A DNA stretch of 64,000 nucleotides from Oscillospiraceae bacterium. GTDB lineage: Bacteria > Bacillota > Clostridia > Oscillospirales > Oscillospiraceae. Made by a program: the position numbers and the translations under genes. The notes below the pieces were generated by a model. That model had not been told where the DNA came from and ran no database searches. It worked only from the letters and a program-made list of their open reading frames with translations. Positions 41,096 to 48,515 of this stretch are shown here, in pieces; within the stretch, counting starts at the first letter, position 1; each line of letters starts with the position of its first letter. The stretch is taken from NCBI GenBank assembly GCA_015067615.1, contig SVMD01000001.1, positions 166,303-230,302 on the forward strand, given 5' to 3'.

Positions 41096-42060
41096 AGCTG
41101 CGGCGAATCTACATGATCCTGTTGCCGCTGCTGATGCTGACGATGGCAGCGGGGCTATGCTTTGGCAGCGCCCCGCTTTCCCTTTCAGAATTGGCAGCGC
41201 TTAAGGGGACTGCCCGGACCATACTTTTCGGGATCCGGCTGCCCCGGGTGCTGGCGGGGGCACTGGCCGGAGTGGGCCTGTCCACCGCCGGTGTGCTGCT
41301 GCAAACGGTGACAGCCAACGACCTTGCCAGCCCCAATATCATCGGCATCAACTCCGGCGCCGGTCTGGCAGTGATCTTGATGCTCACCTTTGCGCCCGGG
41401 GCCGGGACCTGGCTCCCTCTGGGGGCCTTCTGCGGTGCCTTTGGGGCAGCGCTGGTGATCCTGGCGGCGGGAAGCCGCTTGGGAAGCTCCCGCAGCGGGA
41501 TCCTGCTCATCGGCATCGCCATCACCACGCTTTTTAACGCGGTCATCTCCTTTTTGTCATTGCTGGATGAGGGAATCCTGGCCCAGTACAACCATTTTAC
41601 TGTGGGCTCCCTCCGGGCCATCCGGCTGGGGGAACTGCCGGTGCCCGGCATCGTCATTCTGGCGGGGTTCTGCGCCGCTCTGGCTCTGTCCGGACGGTTA
41701 AACGTCCTGTGCCTGGGTGATGCCGCCGCGGCGGCTCTGGGTATCCGGGTGAAGGGGCTCCGGGTGGCTGCTATGGCCTGCGCCGCCGCCTGCGCAGCGG
41801 CAGTGGTGAGCTTTGCAGGGCTCCTGGGCTTTGTTGGCCTGGTGGTGCCCCACATTGCCAGAGCTTTGGTAGGGGAGCGGCCGGGGAAGCTGATCCCGGT
41901 GTCGGCCCTGGTGGGCGGGATTCTGGTGATCCTGGCGGACCTGCTGGGCAGGACGCTCTTTGCACCTTCGGAGCTGCCGGTGGGCATCCTCATGAGCCTC
42001 ATCGGTGCCCCCTATTTTCTGATCCTGCTGGTAAGGAGGAAGCACCATGCTGGAAATTAA
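41092..42060 (+). CDS. FecCD-family ABC permease
   Basis: A 322-residue permease with about nine to ten membrane helices, typical of the FecCD/BtuC family. The characteristic RLPRVLAGALAGVGLSTAG occurs near residue 50, and the GLLGFVGLVVPHIAR coupling segment near residue 243 contacts the ATPase. The start overlaps the binding-protein stop by four bases. It imports iron complexes, heme or corrinoids together with its neighbours. Only one permease gene is present, so it should act as a homodimer. Confidence 0.93.
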   Translation: MKLRRIYMILLPLLMLTMAAGLCFGSAPLSLSELAALKGTARTILFGIRLPRVLAGALAGVGLSTAGVLLQTVTANDLASPNIIGINSGAGLAVILMLTFAPGAGTWLPLGAFCGAFGAALVILAAGSRLGSSRSGILLIGIAITTLFNAVISFLSLLDEGILAQYNHFTVGSLRAIRLGELPVPGIVILAGFCAALALSGRLNVLCLGDAAAAALGIRVKGLRVAAMACAAACAAAVVSFAGLLGFVGLVVPHIARALVGERPGKLIPVSALVGGILVILADLLGRTLFAPSELPVGILMSLIGAPYFLILLVRRKHHAGN

Positions 42061-42808
42061 GAATCTCTCCCTCCGGCTGGGGCACAGGCAGGTGCTGGAG
42101 GATGTGTCCTTTCAGCTTCGTCCCCACCGGCTCACCGTTCTGGTGGGCCGCAACGGCAGCGGAAAATCCACCCTCCTAAACTGCGTCAATCAGCAGCTTC
42201 CCTATACCGGGATCATCACCGAAGGGGAGAAGAATCTGGCTCTGATCCCTGCCCGGGAGCGGGCAAAGTCCATTGCCATCCTGCCCCAGACTCTGCCCTC
42301 CCCCCATATCACAGTCCGGGAGCTGGCGGGCCTTGGACGGAATCCCTGGCTGGATTTCACCGGGCGGCTGACAGATACCGACAAGCAGGCGGTGGAGGCA
42401 GCCCTCCGGGATGCGGACGCTGCCGAACTGGCGGAGCGGTATGTGGACACCCTCTCCGGCGGCGAAAAGCAGCGTGTGCTGCTGGCTATGATCCTGGCCC
42501 AGAATACGCCCATTGCCCTGCTGGATGAGCCCACGGCTCACCTGGATTTAAGCTACGAGGCGGCCTTTCTGGAGCTGCTGCGGAAGCTGAAAAAAGAGCG
42601 GAAAAAGACCTTTCTGGTGATCCTCCACGACCTGAATCTGGCGGTGCGGTACGCCGACGATCTGATCGTGCTGGATGGCGGAAAAATCCGCTTTGCCGGA
42701 ACAAAGGAGGCGTGCCTGGAGCAGGGCGTTCTGGAAGAGACCTTCTCCCTTCGGCGCTTTACCCTCCGGGATGGGGCAGAGGAGCGGATATTCTTCACAG
42801 CTGAATAG
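42047..42808 (+). CDS. ABC transporter ATPase (iron/cobalamin import)
   Basis: A 253-residue ATPase. Walker A is GRNGSGKST near residue 35, the signature is LSGGEKQRVLLAM near residue 138, Walker B is IALLDEPTAHLD, and the H-loop is ILHDLN. It energises the FecCD-type permease. It overlaps the permease by 14 bases. The C-terminal extension (GAEERIFFTAE) is short. No strong terminator follows; a weak AGTCC/GGACT hairpin lies at 42808-42823. Confidence 0.93.
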   Translation: MLEIKNLSLRLGHRQVLEDVSFQLRPHRLTVLVGRNGSGKSTLLNCVNQQLPYTGIITEGEKNLALIPARERAKSIAILPQTLPSPHITVRELAGLGRNPWLDFTGRLTDTDKQAVEAALRDADAAELAERYVDTLSGGEKQRVLLAMILAQNTPIALLDEPTAHLDLSYEAAFLELLRKLKKERKKTFLVILHDLNLAVRYADDLIVLDGGKIRFAGTKEACLEQGVLEETFSLRRFTLRDGAEERIFFTAE

Positions 42809-42871
42809 TCCGAAATGTTGGACTGATTCTGTGGTATACTTCAATCAGAAAAAAGAAAGGAAGTACATACC

Positions 42872-43417
42872 ATGGATCAGAAGCTGAAGAATGAGATTGA
42901 GAAGAAGCTGGGTAAGATGGAAGCCCATCTGGAGAATCAGGAGACGGTCCGGCTGCGCTGGCAGTTTGTGGACAAGTTTATCCTCTGCGAGGTGGCCTGC
43001 AAAAAGGTTCTGTCCGCCTATCGCGCGGACCAGAAACTGGACAAACCAGCCTATGAGAAGTTGAATATGAAATACATTCCCGATGCCATGGCCTGGGCAG
43101 GTCTTGACTTTACCAGGGATGAACTGAATGCCATGTTCTACACCAGGGACAAATACAGAATCCGCGGAACAAAGTCCGCCAAGCTGCTTCGGGACGGTGC
43201 CATGCATGAGCACAATGAGCAGGACATTCAGGAAATCGTGAGCCGATTTGATGAGCTTAACAGGATGATGGATGCGTTTCTGGATAAGTTCAGCCAGGCG
43301 CAGACGGAGCAAAAGCCCAAAGAAACAAAAAAGAGGACTTCCAAGGGGAAGTCCTCCGGGAAAAAGAAACCGGAGAGGACCAGCGGGTCCTCTCCGGATT
43401 TTTTGATGTCAGCGTGA
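42872..43417 (+). CDS. Hypothetical helical protein ending through a terminator
   Basis: A 181-residue protein of unknown family. Residues 1-145 are predicted to be helical with mixed charge (EKKLGKMEAHLENQE, FDELNRMMDAFLDKF). The last 37 residues are a low-complexity Lys/Ser-rich tail. The DNA for that tail contains two perfect hairpins, and the second (43370-43397) with its T6 run ends 11 bases before the stop codon, so an RNA ended there would lack a stop. GAAAGGAAGT precedes the ATG, and an extended -10 (TGGTATACT) ends at 42840. It overlaps the convergent PIG-L gene by 9 bases. Confidence 0.7.
   Translation: MDQKLKNEIEKKLGKMEAHLENQETVRLRWQFVDKFILCEVACKKVLSAYRADQKLDKPAYEKLNMKYIPDAMAWAGLDFTRDELNAMFYTRDKYRIRGTKSAKLLRDGAMHEHNEQDIQEIVSRFDELNRMMDAFLDKFSQAQTEQKPKETKKRTSKGKSSGKKKPERTSGSSPDFLMSA
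43325..43404. terminator. Two tandem terminator hairpins inside a coding region
   Basis: Hairpin one, GAGGACTTCC / GGAAGTCCTC (43333-43342, 43347-43356), has T6 on the minus side and suits the PIG-L gene. Hairpin two, CCGGAGAGGACC / GGTCCTCTCCGG (43370-43381, 43386-43397), is followed by T6 on the plus side and suits the small protein gene. Both lie inside the 3' end of the plus-strand coding frame. Confidence 0.85.
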
Positions 43418-44986
43418 TTTCTTTCTATATTTTCCGGAACTGCGTCGGGAACGGCGCAGCAGGCGAAGCAGCCAAATCAGAATCAGCAGCAGTGCCGCGT
43501 CGATGAGCAGCGGGAGCCACAGGGGCGGCAGTTCTTCGGCAGGGACCTTTTCAGGAACCGGGATCGGCTCGGAGGGAGCCTGTTGGGTGGTTTCTTCCTG
43601 ACGGGCAGCTTCTTCAGATGCCTTCCGGGCTTCTTCGGAGGCCTGCCTGGCTTCCTCTTCCGCCTGGAGCCGGGCTTCCTCAGATGCCCGGCGGGCCTCT
43701 TCTTCCGCTTTCAGCCGTGCTTCTTCCTCGGCAGCGATGCGGGCCTGATCCGTGTGGCAGATCAGATTTTCGAACATATCATTTTTCTGCACATCTTCGC
43801 CCACTGTATTGCGGTACAGACCATAGAAGCTGGGGTTGTAGTGGGGGATGTCGGCACAGGTGTCGTGTCCCCGGAAGAAGTAGCCCCAGCCCTTTTGCTG
43901 GGAACTGTGCTTCGGGAATCCCAGTTCCTTGGTGACCTGATAGGGGGTCATACCGTCAAAGTTTTCCATGGGGATGTCCCAGTTCATGACGATGGGGTTT
44001 TCCTCATACAGGTGAACATAGGTTTTGGGCACATCCCAGGCTCCGTAGGTTTCAGCGGAATCGGGATAAGCCTCGGGATCCTGGCTTACGGCCACGGCGT
44101 CCGCCACCAGCTGGGCGTAAACTTTATGCTGCGTGTGGCCGTACTCGCCGTTAAAGTCGTGGGAAACCGCTACAAAAGGCTTAAAGCGCCGCAGCTGCTC
44201 CACCACAAATCCGGTCATATCCTCCCGGCTGTAGCCCCACCGCTGGAACCGGTAAAAGGCCTGCTCCACGGTATAGGTGTCACCAAAATCGGGGAAGGGA
44301 CCGAATACCGGGTAAGTACGGATGCCAACGGCCCAGAGACCGTCCAGAACCTCGTGAATACGGAAGGGTGCGGTATTAAAATGGCTGGTCAGATAGACCA
44401 CCTGGACCTGATAGCCCCGCTCCACCGCGTAATAGGGCAGCAGACCGGCAAAGAACAGCTGATCGTCGTCACTGTGGGTGGAAAAGAGAATCAGATCGGT
44501 TTTACCGTCAACCGGCTCCTGCCATTGTTGAATGGAATCCGGAACCGGGCCGGGTCCGTAGACCTGAAGCTCATACAGCGCAACGGGTCCGGAGGAAAAT
44601 GTCAGGGTAACGGTTTTTGGGGTGGTGCCGAAGGCTTCTGTCAGATTTACAAAGTCGTGATAATAGCTCTGTTCACCAGCGGTGATGGTGTCTCCGGTGT
44701 CGTCGTTGGTGATGGTGTAGGGCTCATAGGTTTTTCCGAAGGTCAGGTAGAGGGAGCCGATGCCGTTCTCATGGAAAAGAGTGAGGGATGCCTCATCCGC
44801 GGTGTTCCAACCGTCATAGCGCTTGGAATCGAACAGGGAGCCCAGGGAAGGGAAGCCGGAGGAGCCGGTGACAATGTTCTGCCCGGAGATGTTTTCGGCG
44901 GTGTTTTCCTCAGCGGAAGTGGAAAGCGGGGATAAAAGCGTAAGAACAAGGAAAAAACAGATCAGAAGCGATAAGCACTGTTTCAT
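43409..44986 (-). CDS. Membrane-anchored PIG-L-type deacetylase with coiled coil
   Basis: A 525-residue protein. A signal peptide (residues 1-24) leads to an N-terminal beta-rich region (35-150) resembling a carbohydrate-binding or discoidin-like domain. A PIG-L/LmbE deacetylase domain (160-400) follows, with zinc motif HSDDDQ near residue 172 and later VSHDFNGEYGHTQH. Next come a Glu/Ala/Arg coiled coil (about 415-460; EEEARLKAEEEARR units), a Pro-rich spacer, and one C-terminal membrane helix (about 490-510) with a basic tail. It would deacetylate N-acetyl-sugar groups outside the cell. The substrate is unknown. The first zinc motif differs from the usual PHPDD. Confidence 0.85.
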   Translation of the reverse strand: MKQCLSLLICFFLVLTLLSPLSTSAEENTAENISGQNIVTGSSGFPSLGSLFDSKRYDGWNTADEASLTLFHENGIGSLYLTFGKTYEPYTITNDDTGDTITAGEQSYYHDFVNLTEAFGTTPKTVTLTFSSGPVALYELQVYGPGPVPDSIQQWQEPVDGKTDLILFSTHSDDDQLFFAGLLPYYAVERGYQVQVVYLTSHFNTAPFRIHEVLDGLWAVGIRTYPVFGPFPDFGDTYTVEQAFYRFQRWGYSREDMTGFVVEQLRRFKPFVAVSHDFNGEYGHTQHKVYAQLVADAVAVSQDPEAYPDSAETYGAWDVPKTYVHLYEENPIVMNWDIPMENFDGMTPYQVTKELGFPKHSSQQKGWGYFFRGHDTCADIPHYNPSFYGLYRNTVGEDVQKNDMFENLICHTDQARIAAEEEARLKAEEEARRASEEARLQAEEEARQASEEARKASEEAARQEETTQQAPSEPIPVPEKVPAEELPPLWLPLLIDAALLLILIWLLRLLRRSRRSSGKYRKKSR

Positions 44987-44997
44987 GACCTTGCTAC

Positions 44998-45048
44998 CTC
45001 CCTCATGGATTTTGAGGGTATTATATCAAAAGGGGATAAGGTTGTCAA
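44998..45048 (-). promoter_or_regulatory. PIG-L promoter and RBS-masking hairpin
   Basis: On the minus strand, TTGACA (45043-45048), 17 bases, TATAAT (45020-45025); both hexamers are perfect. The leader then contains CCCTCA-7 bases-TGAGGG, whose right arm is part of the GGGAGG ribosome site, so it could lower translation. Confidence 0.75.
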
Positions 45049-45110
45049 AGAGAATCGAAAAGGGACGGCTGCGTGCAGATGGGTTTGAGTTCTCTTTCTC
45101 CTTCGGAGAG

Positions 45111-45333
45111 GCCGATATAGGACTCGATAGAATTAAGGTGTTGCCGCCGGGGACGGCAGCAAGCGGCGTTCATCCGCGCCGCATTTAAATGGAGTCGAGT
45201 TCTTGACACCTACGGTGTGGACGATATAGGACTCGATTGAATTAAGGAGCGTTTTCCGTCGAGCCGGAAAACGGCAACAGTCCACCGGACTGTTGCATTT
45301 GAATTGTTCGAGTCCTATATCTATATTGTCCAC
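45111..45333 (-). repeat. tRNA-Val-linked inverted element, two tandem units
   Basis: On the minus strand, after the tRNA-Val terminator, an antisense copy of the tRNA 3' half (45306-45333) is followed by CAAATGC, a hairpin GCAACAGTCC/GGACTGTTGC with GGT loop, a second hairpin CGTTTTCCG/CGGAAAACG, CCTTAATT, and a sense copy of the tRNA 3' end (45218-45236). A second, more decayed unit (45111-45210) repeats the order: degenerate antisense arm, CATTTAAATGC, two hairpins, CACCTTAATT, and a sense copy of TCGAGTCCTATATCGGC. No protein is encoded. Confidence 0.8.
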
Positions 45334-45337
45334 AAAA

Positions 45338-45368
45338 AAGAAAGACCACCCAAAGGGTGGTCTTTCTT
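45338..45368 (-). terminator. tRNA-Val terminator
   Basis: A 14-bp stem, AAGAAAGACCACCC / GGGTGGTCTTTCTT, with a 3-base loop and T6 on the minus strand. The inverted symmetry continues outward into the tRNA 3' end and its antisense copy. Confidence 0.9.
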
Positions 45369-45371
45369 TTT

Positions 45372-45448
45372 TGGTGGACGATATAGGACTCGAACCTATG
45401 ACCTTCCGCACGTCAAGCGGATGCTCTAGCCAGCTGAGCTAATCGTCC
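45372..45448 (-). tRNA. tRNA-Val (GAC)
   Basis: A 77-base cloverleaf with encoded CCA. The acceptor is GGACGAT/ATCGTCC, the D-arm is GCTC/GAGC, the anticodon stem is TCCGC/GCGGA with loop TTGACGT (anticodon GAC), and the T-arm is ATAGG-TTCGAGT-CCTAT. All stems pair fully. Confidence 0.96.
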
Positions 45449-45505
45449 AGGCGCTTGATTAGTATACACAGGCAGGCGCGATTTGTCAAGCCCTTTTTCG
45501 AAAAT

Positions 45506-45859
45506 TTATCCCACGACCATGTCGATTTCCGCTTTACCTAAAAATTCAATGACCAGGCGGTTGGGCAGGCACACGATCTGGGCACCACTGTTGCAGAAGC
45601 CTCTGGCCATGCAGTAGTGGTCCGGGCAGTTGGCCTGGGTGACGGCGATCTTTCCGTCCCTGACTGTAACGATATTGTAGCCGCCCTCTGTTTCCACGGT
45701 AAATTCCTGATCAACTGCCAAATCCACGGTGCGCAGAACCTGACCGTTGCTCACAATTTGGGCCCGGGAGGCAGCTTCGCCGCCCATGGTCGCAAAGCTG
45801 ATGCAGATGCAGATCAGCAGAATTCCCGCCAGAAGGGCGATCCAGTATTTTGTCTTCAA
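45506..45859 (-). CDS. NusG domain II-containing membrane protein
   Basis: A 117-residue protein with a TTG start preferred because GAGGTG lies about 6 bases upstream; a GTG 9 bases earlier and an ATG 78 bases earlier are alternatives. A membrane helix (residues 5-26) leads to an extracytoplasmic NusG domain II-like region (VSNGQVLRTVDL, VRDGKIAVTQANCPDHYC, IVCLPNRLVIEF). The three cysteines in CPDHYCMARGFC could bind metal or form disulfides. Relatives often neighbour flavin- or heme-related transport genes in Clostridia, but none are adjacent here. It is divergent from rplU and downstream of nothing recognisable. Confidence 0.78.
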   Translation of the reverse strand: MKTKYWIALLAGILLICICISFATMGGEAASRAQIVSNGQVLRTVDLAVDQEFTVETEGGYNIVTVRDGKIAVTQANCPDHYCMARGFCNSGAQIVCLPNRLVIEFLGKAEIDMVVG

Positions 45860-45930
45860 AATTATCACCTCATTTCCAAGCAGTATAGCAAATTCAGGAG
45901 AAAAACGCAAGAAAAATAGCGAAAATGTTC

Positions 45931-45959
45931 TTGACAATTTATTCCCGGGATGCTAAAAT
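45931..45959 (+). promoter_or_regulatory. rplU operon promoter
   Basis: TTGACA (45931-45936), 17 bases, TAAAAT (45954-45959), with an extended TG at 45951-45952. Confidence 0.85.
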
Positions 45960-45965
45960 AGTCGA

Positions 45966-46040
45966 GCCGCATTGAAGAGGTTTAAGTGGTGCGCCCAAAA
46001 ACGCGCCCGCCTTTAAAGCGAGACTACAAATAATGAAGTA
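45966..46040 (+). promoter_or_regulatory. Ribosomal protein L21 leader (candidate)
   Basis: The untranslated leader has GGTGCGCCC-AAAAAC-GCGCCCGCC and flanking TTTAAG / CTTTAAA, resembling the L21 leader RNA described upstream of rplU in Firmicutes. It would allow autoregulation by L21. Assignment is by eye; a covariance search (RF00559) would settle it. Confidence 0.5.
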
Positions 46041-46051
46041 GGTGAAACAAA

Positions 46052-46363
46052 ATGAAGGCAATTATCGTTACCGGTGGTAAGCAGTACACCGTCTCCGAGG
46101 GCGACGTCCTGTTCATCGAGAAGCTGAACGCTGAGGCTGAGGCTACCGTCAAGTTCGACACTGTTCTGGCTGTCCTGGACGGCGAGAACTCCAAGATCGG
46201 CGCTCCCGTTGTTGAGGGTGCTGCTGTCGAGGCTAAGGTCGTCAAGAACGGCAAGGGCAAGAAGATCCACGTCCTGCGCTACAAGGCTAAGAAGGGCGAG
46301 AAGAAGAAGATCGGCCATCGCCAGCCCTACACCAAGGTCGAGATCACCAAGATCGCTCTGTAA
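46052..46363 (+). CDS. rplU: 50S ribosomal protein L21
   Basis: A 103-residue ribosomal protein that binds 23S rRNA next to L20. The start [18 protein letters not shown] and the ending [11 protein letters not shown] are diagnostic. It is the first gene of the conserved rplU-prp-rpmA cluster followed by obgE. AGTAGGTGA provides the ribosome site. The leader is probably an autoregulatory L21-binding RNA. Confidence 0.98.
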   Translation: MKAIIVTGGKQYTVSEGDVLFIEKLNAEAEATVKFDTVLAVLDGENSKIGAPVVEGAAVEAKVVKNGKGKKIHVLRYKAKKGEKKKIGHRQPYTKVEITKIAL

Positions 46364-46371
46364 TTGAGAAT

Positions 46372-46695
46372 ATGACCAGATGCGAATTTTTCATGGAGGA
46401 CGACAGAATCACCGGATTCTCCGTCTCCGGACACAGCGGCTATGCCGAGGCAGGCAGTGATATCGTCTGCGCGGCGGTTTCCGCGATTGTGACCATGGCT
46501 GAGGCCACCATCAATGATGTGTGCGGCGCAAAGGCCAAGGTCCGGGTCAAAGAGGATGGCGCCCGCGTCACCCTGACCCTCCCCGCTTCCTGCGACGAGG
46601 AAGAGACCGTACAGGCAGTGCTTGCCGGTATGATGCTCACCCTCTGCGGACTGCGGGATGACTATCCTGATTATATCGAAGTTTTGGAGGTGTAA
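46372..46695 (+). CDS. prp: Ribosomal-processing cysteine protease Prp
   Basis: A 107-residue protease that removes the N-terminal extension of L27 before ribosome assembly. The catalytic pair is His21 in SGHSGYA and Cys33 in DIVCAAVS. It sits between rplU and rpmA as in other Firmicutes. The substrate encoded next door carries the expected cleavage site. Spacing to rpmA is 4 bases, so the three genes are co-translated. Confidence 0.95.
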   Translation: MTRCEFFMEDDRITGFSVSGHSGYAEAGSDIVCAAVSAIVTMAEATINDVCGAKAKVRVKEDGARVTLTLPASCDEEETVQAVLAGMMLTLCGLRDDYPDYIEVLEV

Positions 46696-46699
46696 CATA

Positions 46700-46981
46700 A
46701 TGCTGAAGATTGGTATTCAGTACTTCGCTCACCATAAGGGCGGCGGTTCCACCAAGAACGGCCGTGACTCCGAGGCCAAGCGCCTGGGCGTCAAGCGTGC
46801 AGACGGTCAGTTCGTTCTGGCCGGCAACATTCTGGTTCGCCAGAGAGGCACCCACATCCATCCCGGTGTCAATGTCGGCATCGGCAAGGATGACACCCTG
46901 TTCGCTCTGGTGGACGGTACCGTCCGTTTCGAGCGCAAGGGCAAGGATCGCCGTCAGTGCTCCGTTTACGCTGAGCAGTAA
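46700..46981 (+). CDS. rpmA: 50S ribosomal protein L27 with Prp-cleaved leader
   Basis: A 93-residue precursor. Residues 1-9 (MLKIGIQYF) are the Firmicutes-type extension removed by Prp after Phe9, exposing [15 protein letters not shown], which reaches the peptidyl-transferase centre. The start follows TTTGGAGGTG; an upstream in-frame ATG lies within prp. A terminator follows 8 bases after the stop. Confidence 0.97.
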   Translation: MLKIGIQYFAHHKGGGSTKNGRDSEAKRLGVKRADGQFVLAGNILVRQRGTHIHPGVNVGIGKDDTLFALVDGTVRFERKGKDRRQCSVYAEQ

Positions 46982-46988
46982 GTTGTTT

Positions 46989-47025
46989 AAAAAAGCTGCC
47001 GCATGTATTTGCGGCAGCTTTTTTA
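46989..47025 (+). terminator. Terminator of rplU-prp-rpmA
   Basis: A 14-bp stem (AAAAAAGCTGCCGC / GCGGCAGCTTTTTT) with an 8-base loop and its own T6. Confidence 0.92.
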
Positions 47026-47029
47026 ACAG

Positions 47030-47101
47030 TTGAGAGTTGAGAGTTGAAAGTTGAAACTTTCGGATACACTAACTATCAACTCTGAACTATCCACTCTCAA
47101 C
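47030..47101. repeat. Heptanucleotide repeats in inverted arrangement
   Basis: Four tandem 7-base units (GTTGAGA, GTTGAGA, GTTGAAA, GTTGAAA; 47030-47058) face a diverged complementary set ending CCACTCTCAAC at 47101. The two halves can pair into a long imperfect hairpin between rpmA and obgE. Confidence 0.75.
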
Positions 47102-47127
47102 GCAATCCGACAAAAGGAGGATTTTCT

Positions 47128-48402
47128 ATGTTTGTTGATAAAGTACGAATCACTGTCATCGGTGGCCGGGGCGGCGATGGTGCCGTGGCCTTCCACCGGG
47201 AGAAATATGTGGCTGCCGGCGGTCCCGACGGCGGCGACGGCGGTCACGGCGGCAGCGTGGTGCTGCGGGTCAGTGACCACATGACCACACTGCTTGACTT
47301 CCGCTACAAGCGCAAGTACGCCGCCCAGGCCGGTGTCAACGGTATGGGCCGGAAGATGGCAGGCAAGCGGGGCGAGAATCTGATCATCGAAGTACCCCGG
47401 GGCACCGTGGTCCGGGACGCTGAGACCGGTCAGGTGATCATCGATATGTCCACCGACGAGGATTTCATCATCGCCAAGGGCGGCCGTGGCGGCTGGGGCA
47501 ATGCCCACTACGCCACCCCCACCCGTCAGGTTCCCAGATTCGCAAAGGCCGGTATCAAGGGCCAGGAGCGGGACATCATTCTGGAGCTGAAGCTGCTGGC
47601 TGACGTGGGCCTGGTTGGATTCCCCAACGTGGGCAAGTCCACCCTGCTCTCCGTCACCTCCAATGCCCGGCCCAAGATCGCCAACTACCACTTCACCACC
47701 CTGTTCCCCAACCTGGGCGTCATCTATGTGGATGAGGGCGTGTCCTTCGTCATGGCCGATATCCCCGGCATCATCGAGGGCGCTGCGGAAGGCGCCGGTC
47801 TGGGCCACGACTTCCTGCGGCATATCGACCGCTGCCGGCTGCTGGTCCATGTGGTGGACGTGTCCGGCTCCGAGGGCCGTGATCCTGTGGAGGATTTCCA
47901 CGCCATCTGCGAGGAGCTGCACAATTACTCCATCGACCTGGGCGACCGTCCCATGATCGTGGCTGCCAATAAGACTGATATCATGGACCCCGATTCCGAC
48001 AACCTGGAGCGGCTCCGTGCCGCCGTGGAGGAAGCCGGCTGCGAGCTCTACGAAATCAGCGCAGGCACCACGTTAGGTACTAAGAATCTGATGCGTGTGG
48101 TGGCGGAAAAGCTGCGTACCCTGCCCCCTGTGACCATCTACGAGCCTGAGTACGTGGAGGTCATTGAGGAAGCCGGCGATCCCAACGCCCTGGAGATCGA
48201 GCATATGGGCAACACCTGGCTCATCACCGGCACCTGGCTGGAGCGGCTGATCATGAATATCAATTTTGACGATTACGAGTCCCGGAACTACTTTGACCAG
48301 CAGCTTCGCAAGTGCGGCCTGTTCGCCCGGCTGGAAGAAATGGGCATCCAGGACGGCGATACCGTCGATATTTACGATTTTGTATTCGAATATCAGCGAT
48401 AA
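47128..48402 (+). CDS. obgE: GTPase Obg
   Basis: A 424-residue essential GTPase involved in 50S assembly and stress control. The glycine-rich Obg domain (residues 2-158, with GGRGGDG and GGDGGHGGS) is followed by the G domain with G1 GFPNVGKST near residue 166, G3 DIPG, and G4 NKTD. The C-terminal OCT domain (about 350-424) is typical of Firmicutes. AAAGGAGG precedes the ATG. The repeat-rich gap separates it from rpmA, so it may have its own promoter or depend on read-through. Confidence 0.97.
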   Translation: MFVDKVRITVIGGRGGDGAVAFHREKYVAAGGPDGGDGGHGGSVVLRVSDHMTTLLDFRYKRKYAAQAGVNGMGRKMAGKRGENLIIEVPRGTVVRDAETGQVIIDMSTDEDFIIAKGGRGGWGNAHYATPTRQVPRFAKAGIKGQERDIILELKLLADVGLVGFPNVGKSTLLSVTSNARPKIANYHFTTLFPNLGVIYVDEGVSFVMADIPGIIEGAAEGAGLGHDFLRHIDRCRLLVHVVDVSGSEGRDPVEDFHAICEELHNYSIDLGDRPMIVAANKTDIMDPDSDNLERLRAAVEEAGCELYEISAGTTLGTKNLMRVVAEKLRTLPPVTIYEPEYVEVIEEAGDPNALEIEHMGNTWLITGTWLERLIMNINFDDYESRNYFDQQLRKCGLFARLEEMGIQDGDTVDIYDFVFEYQR

Positions 48403-48434
48403 TTCACAAAAATATCGGAAATCGGAAAAAGCGT

Positions 48435-48492
48435 TTGCCAATTTCAATTGTAGGATATATAATGAAAGGGTCACCGAAAGGTGACCCTATTC
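48435..48492 (+). promoter_or_regulatory. AraC-gene promoter followed by a GAAA-loop hairpin
   Basis: TTGCCA (48435-48440), 17 bases, TATAAT (48458-48463). Directly after it, AGGGTCACC-GAAA-GGTGACCCT (48467-48488) and ATTCTGCTTTT could end obgE transcripts or fold at the 5' end of the new transcript. Confidence 0.7.
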
Positions 48493-48515
48493 TGCTTTTA
48501 TCGGAGGCGAATGCC

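Noticed and set aside
45300..45335. A possible plus-strand tRNA gene
   Set aside because: Only the T-arm and acceptor 3' strand are present; D-arm and anticodon arm are missing, so it is the antisense-element end and not a tRNA.
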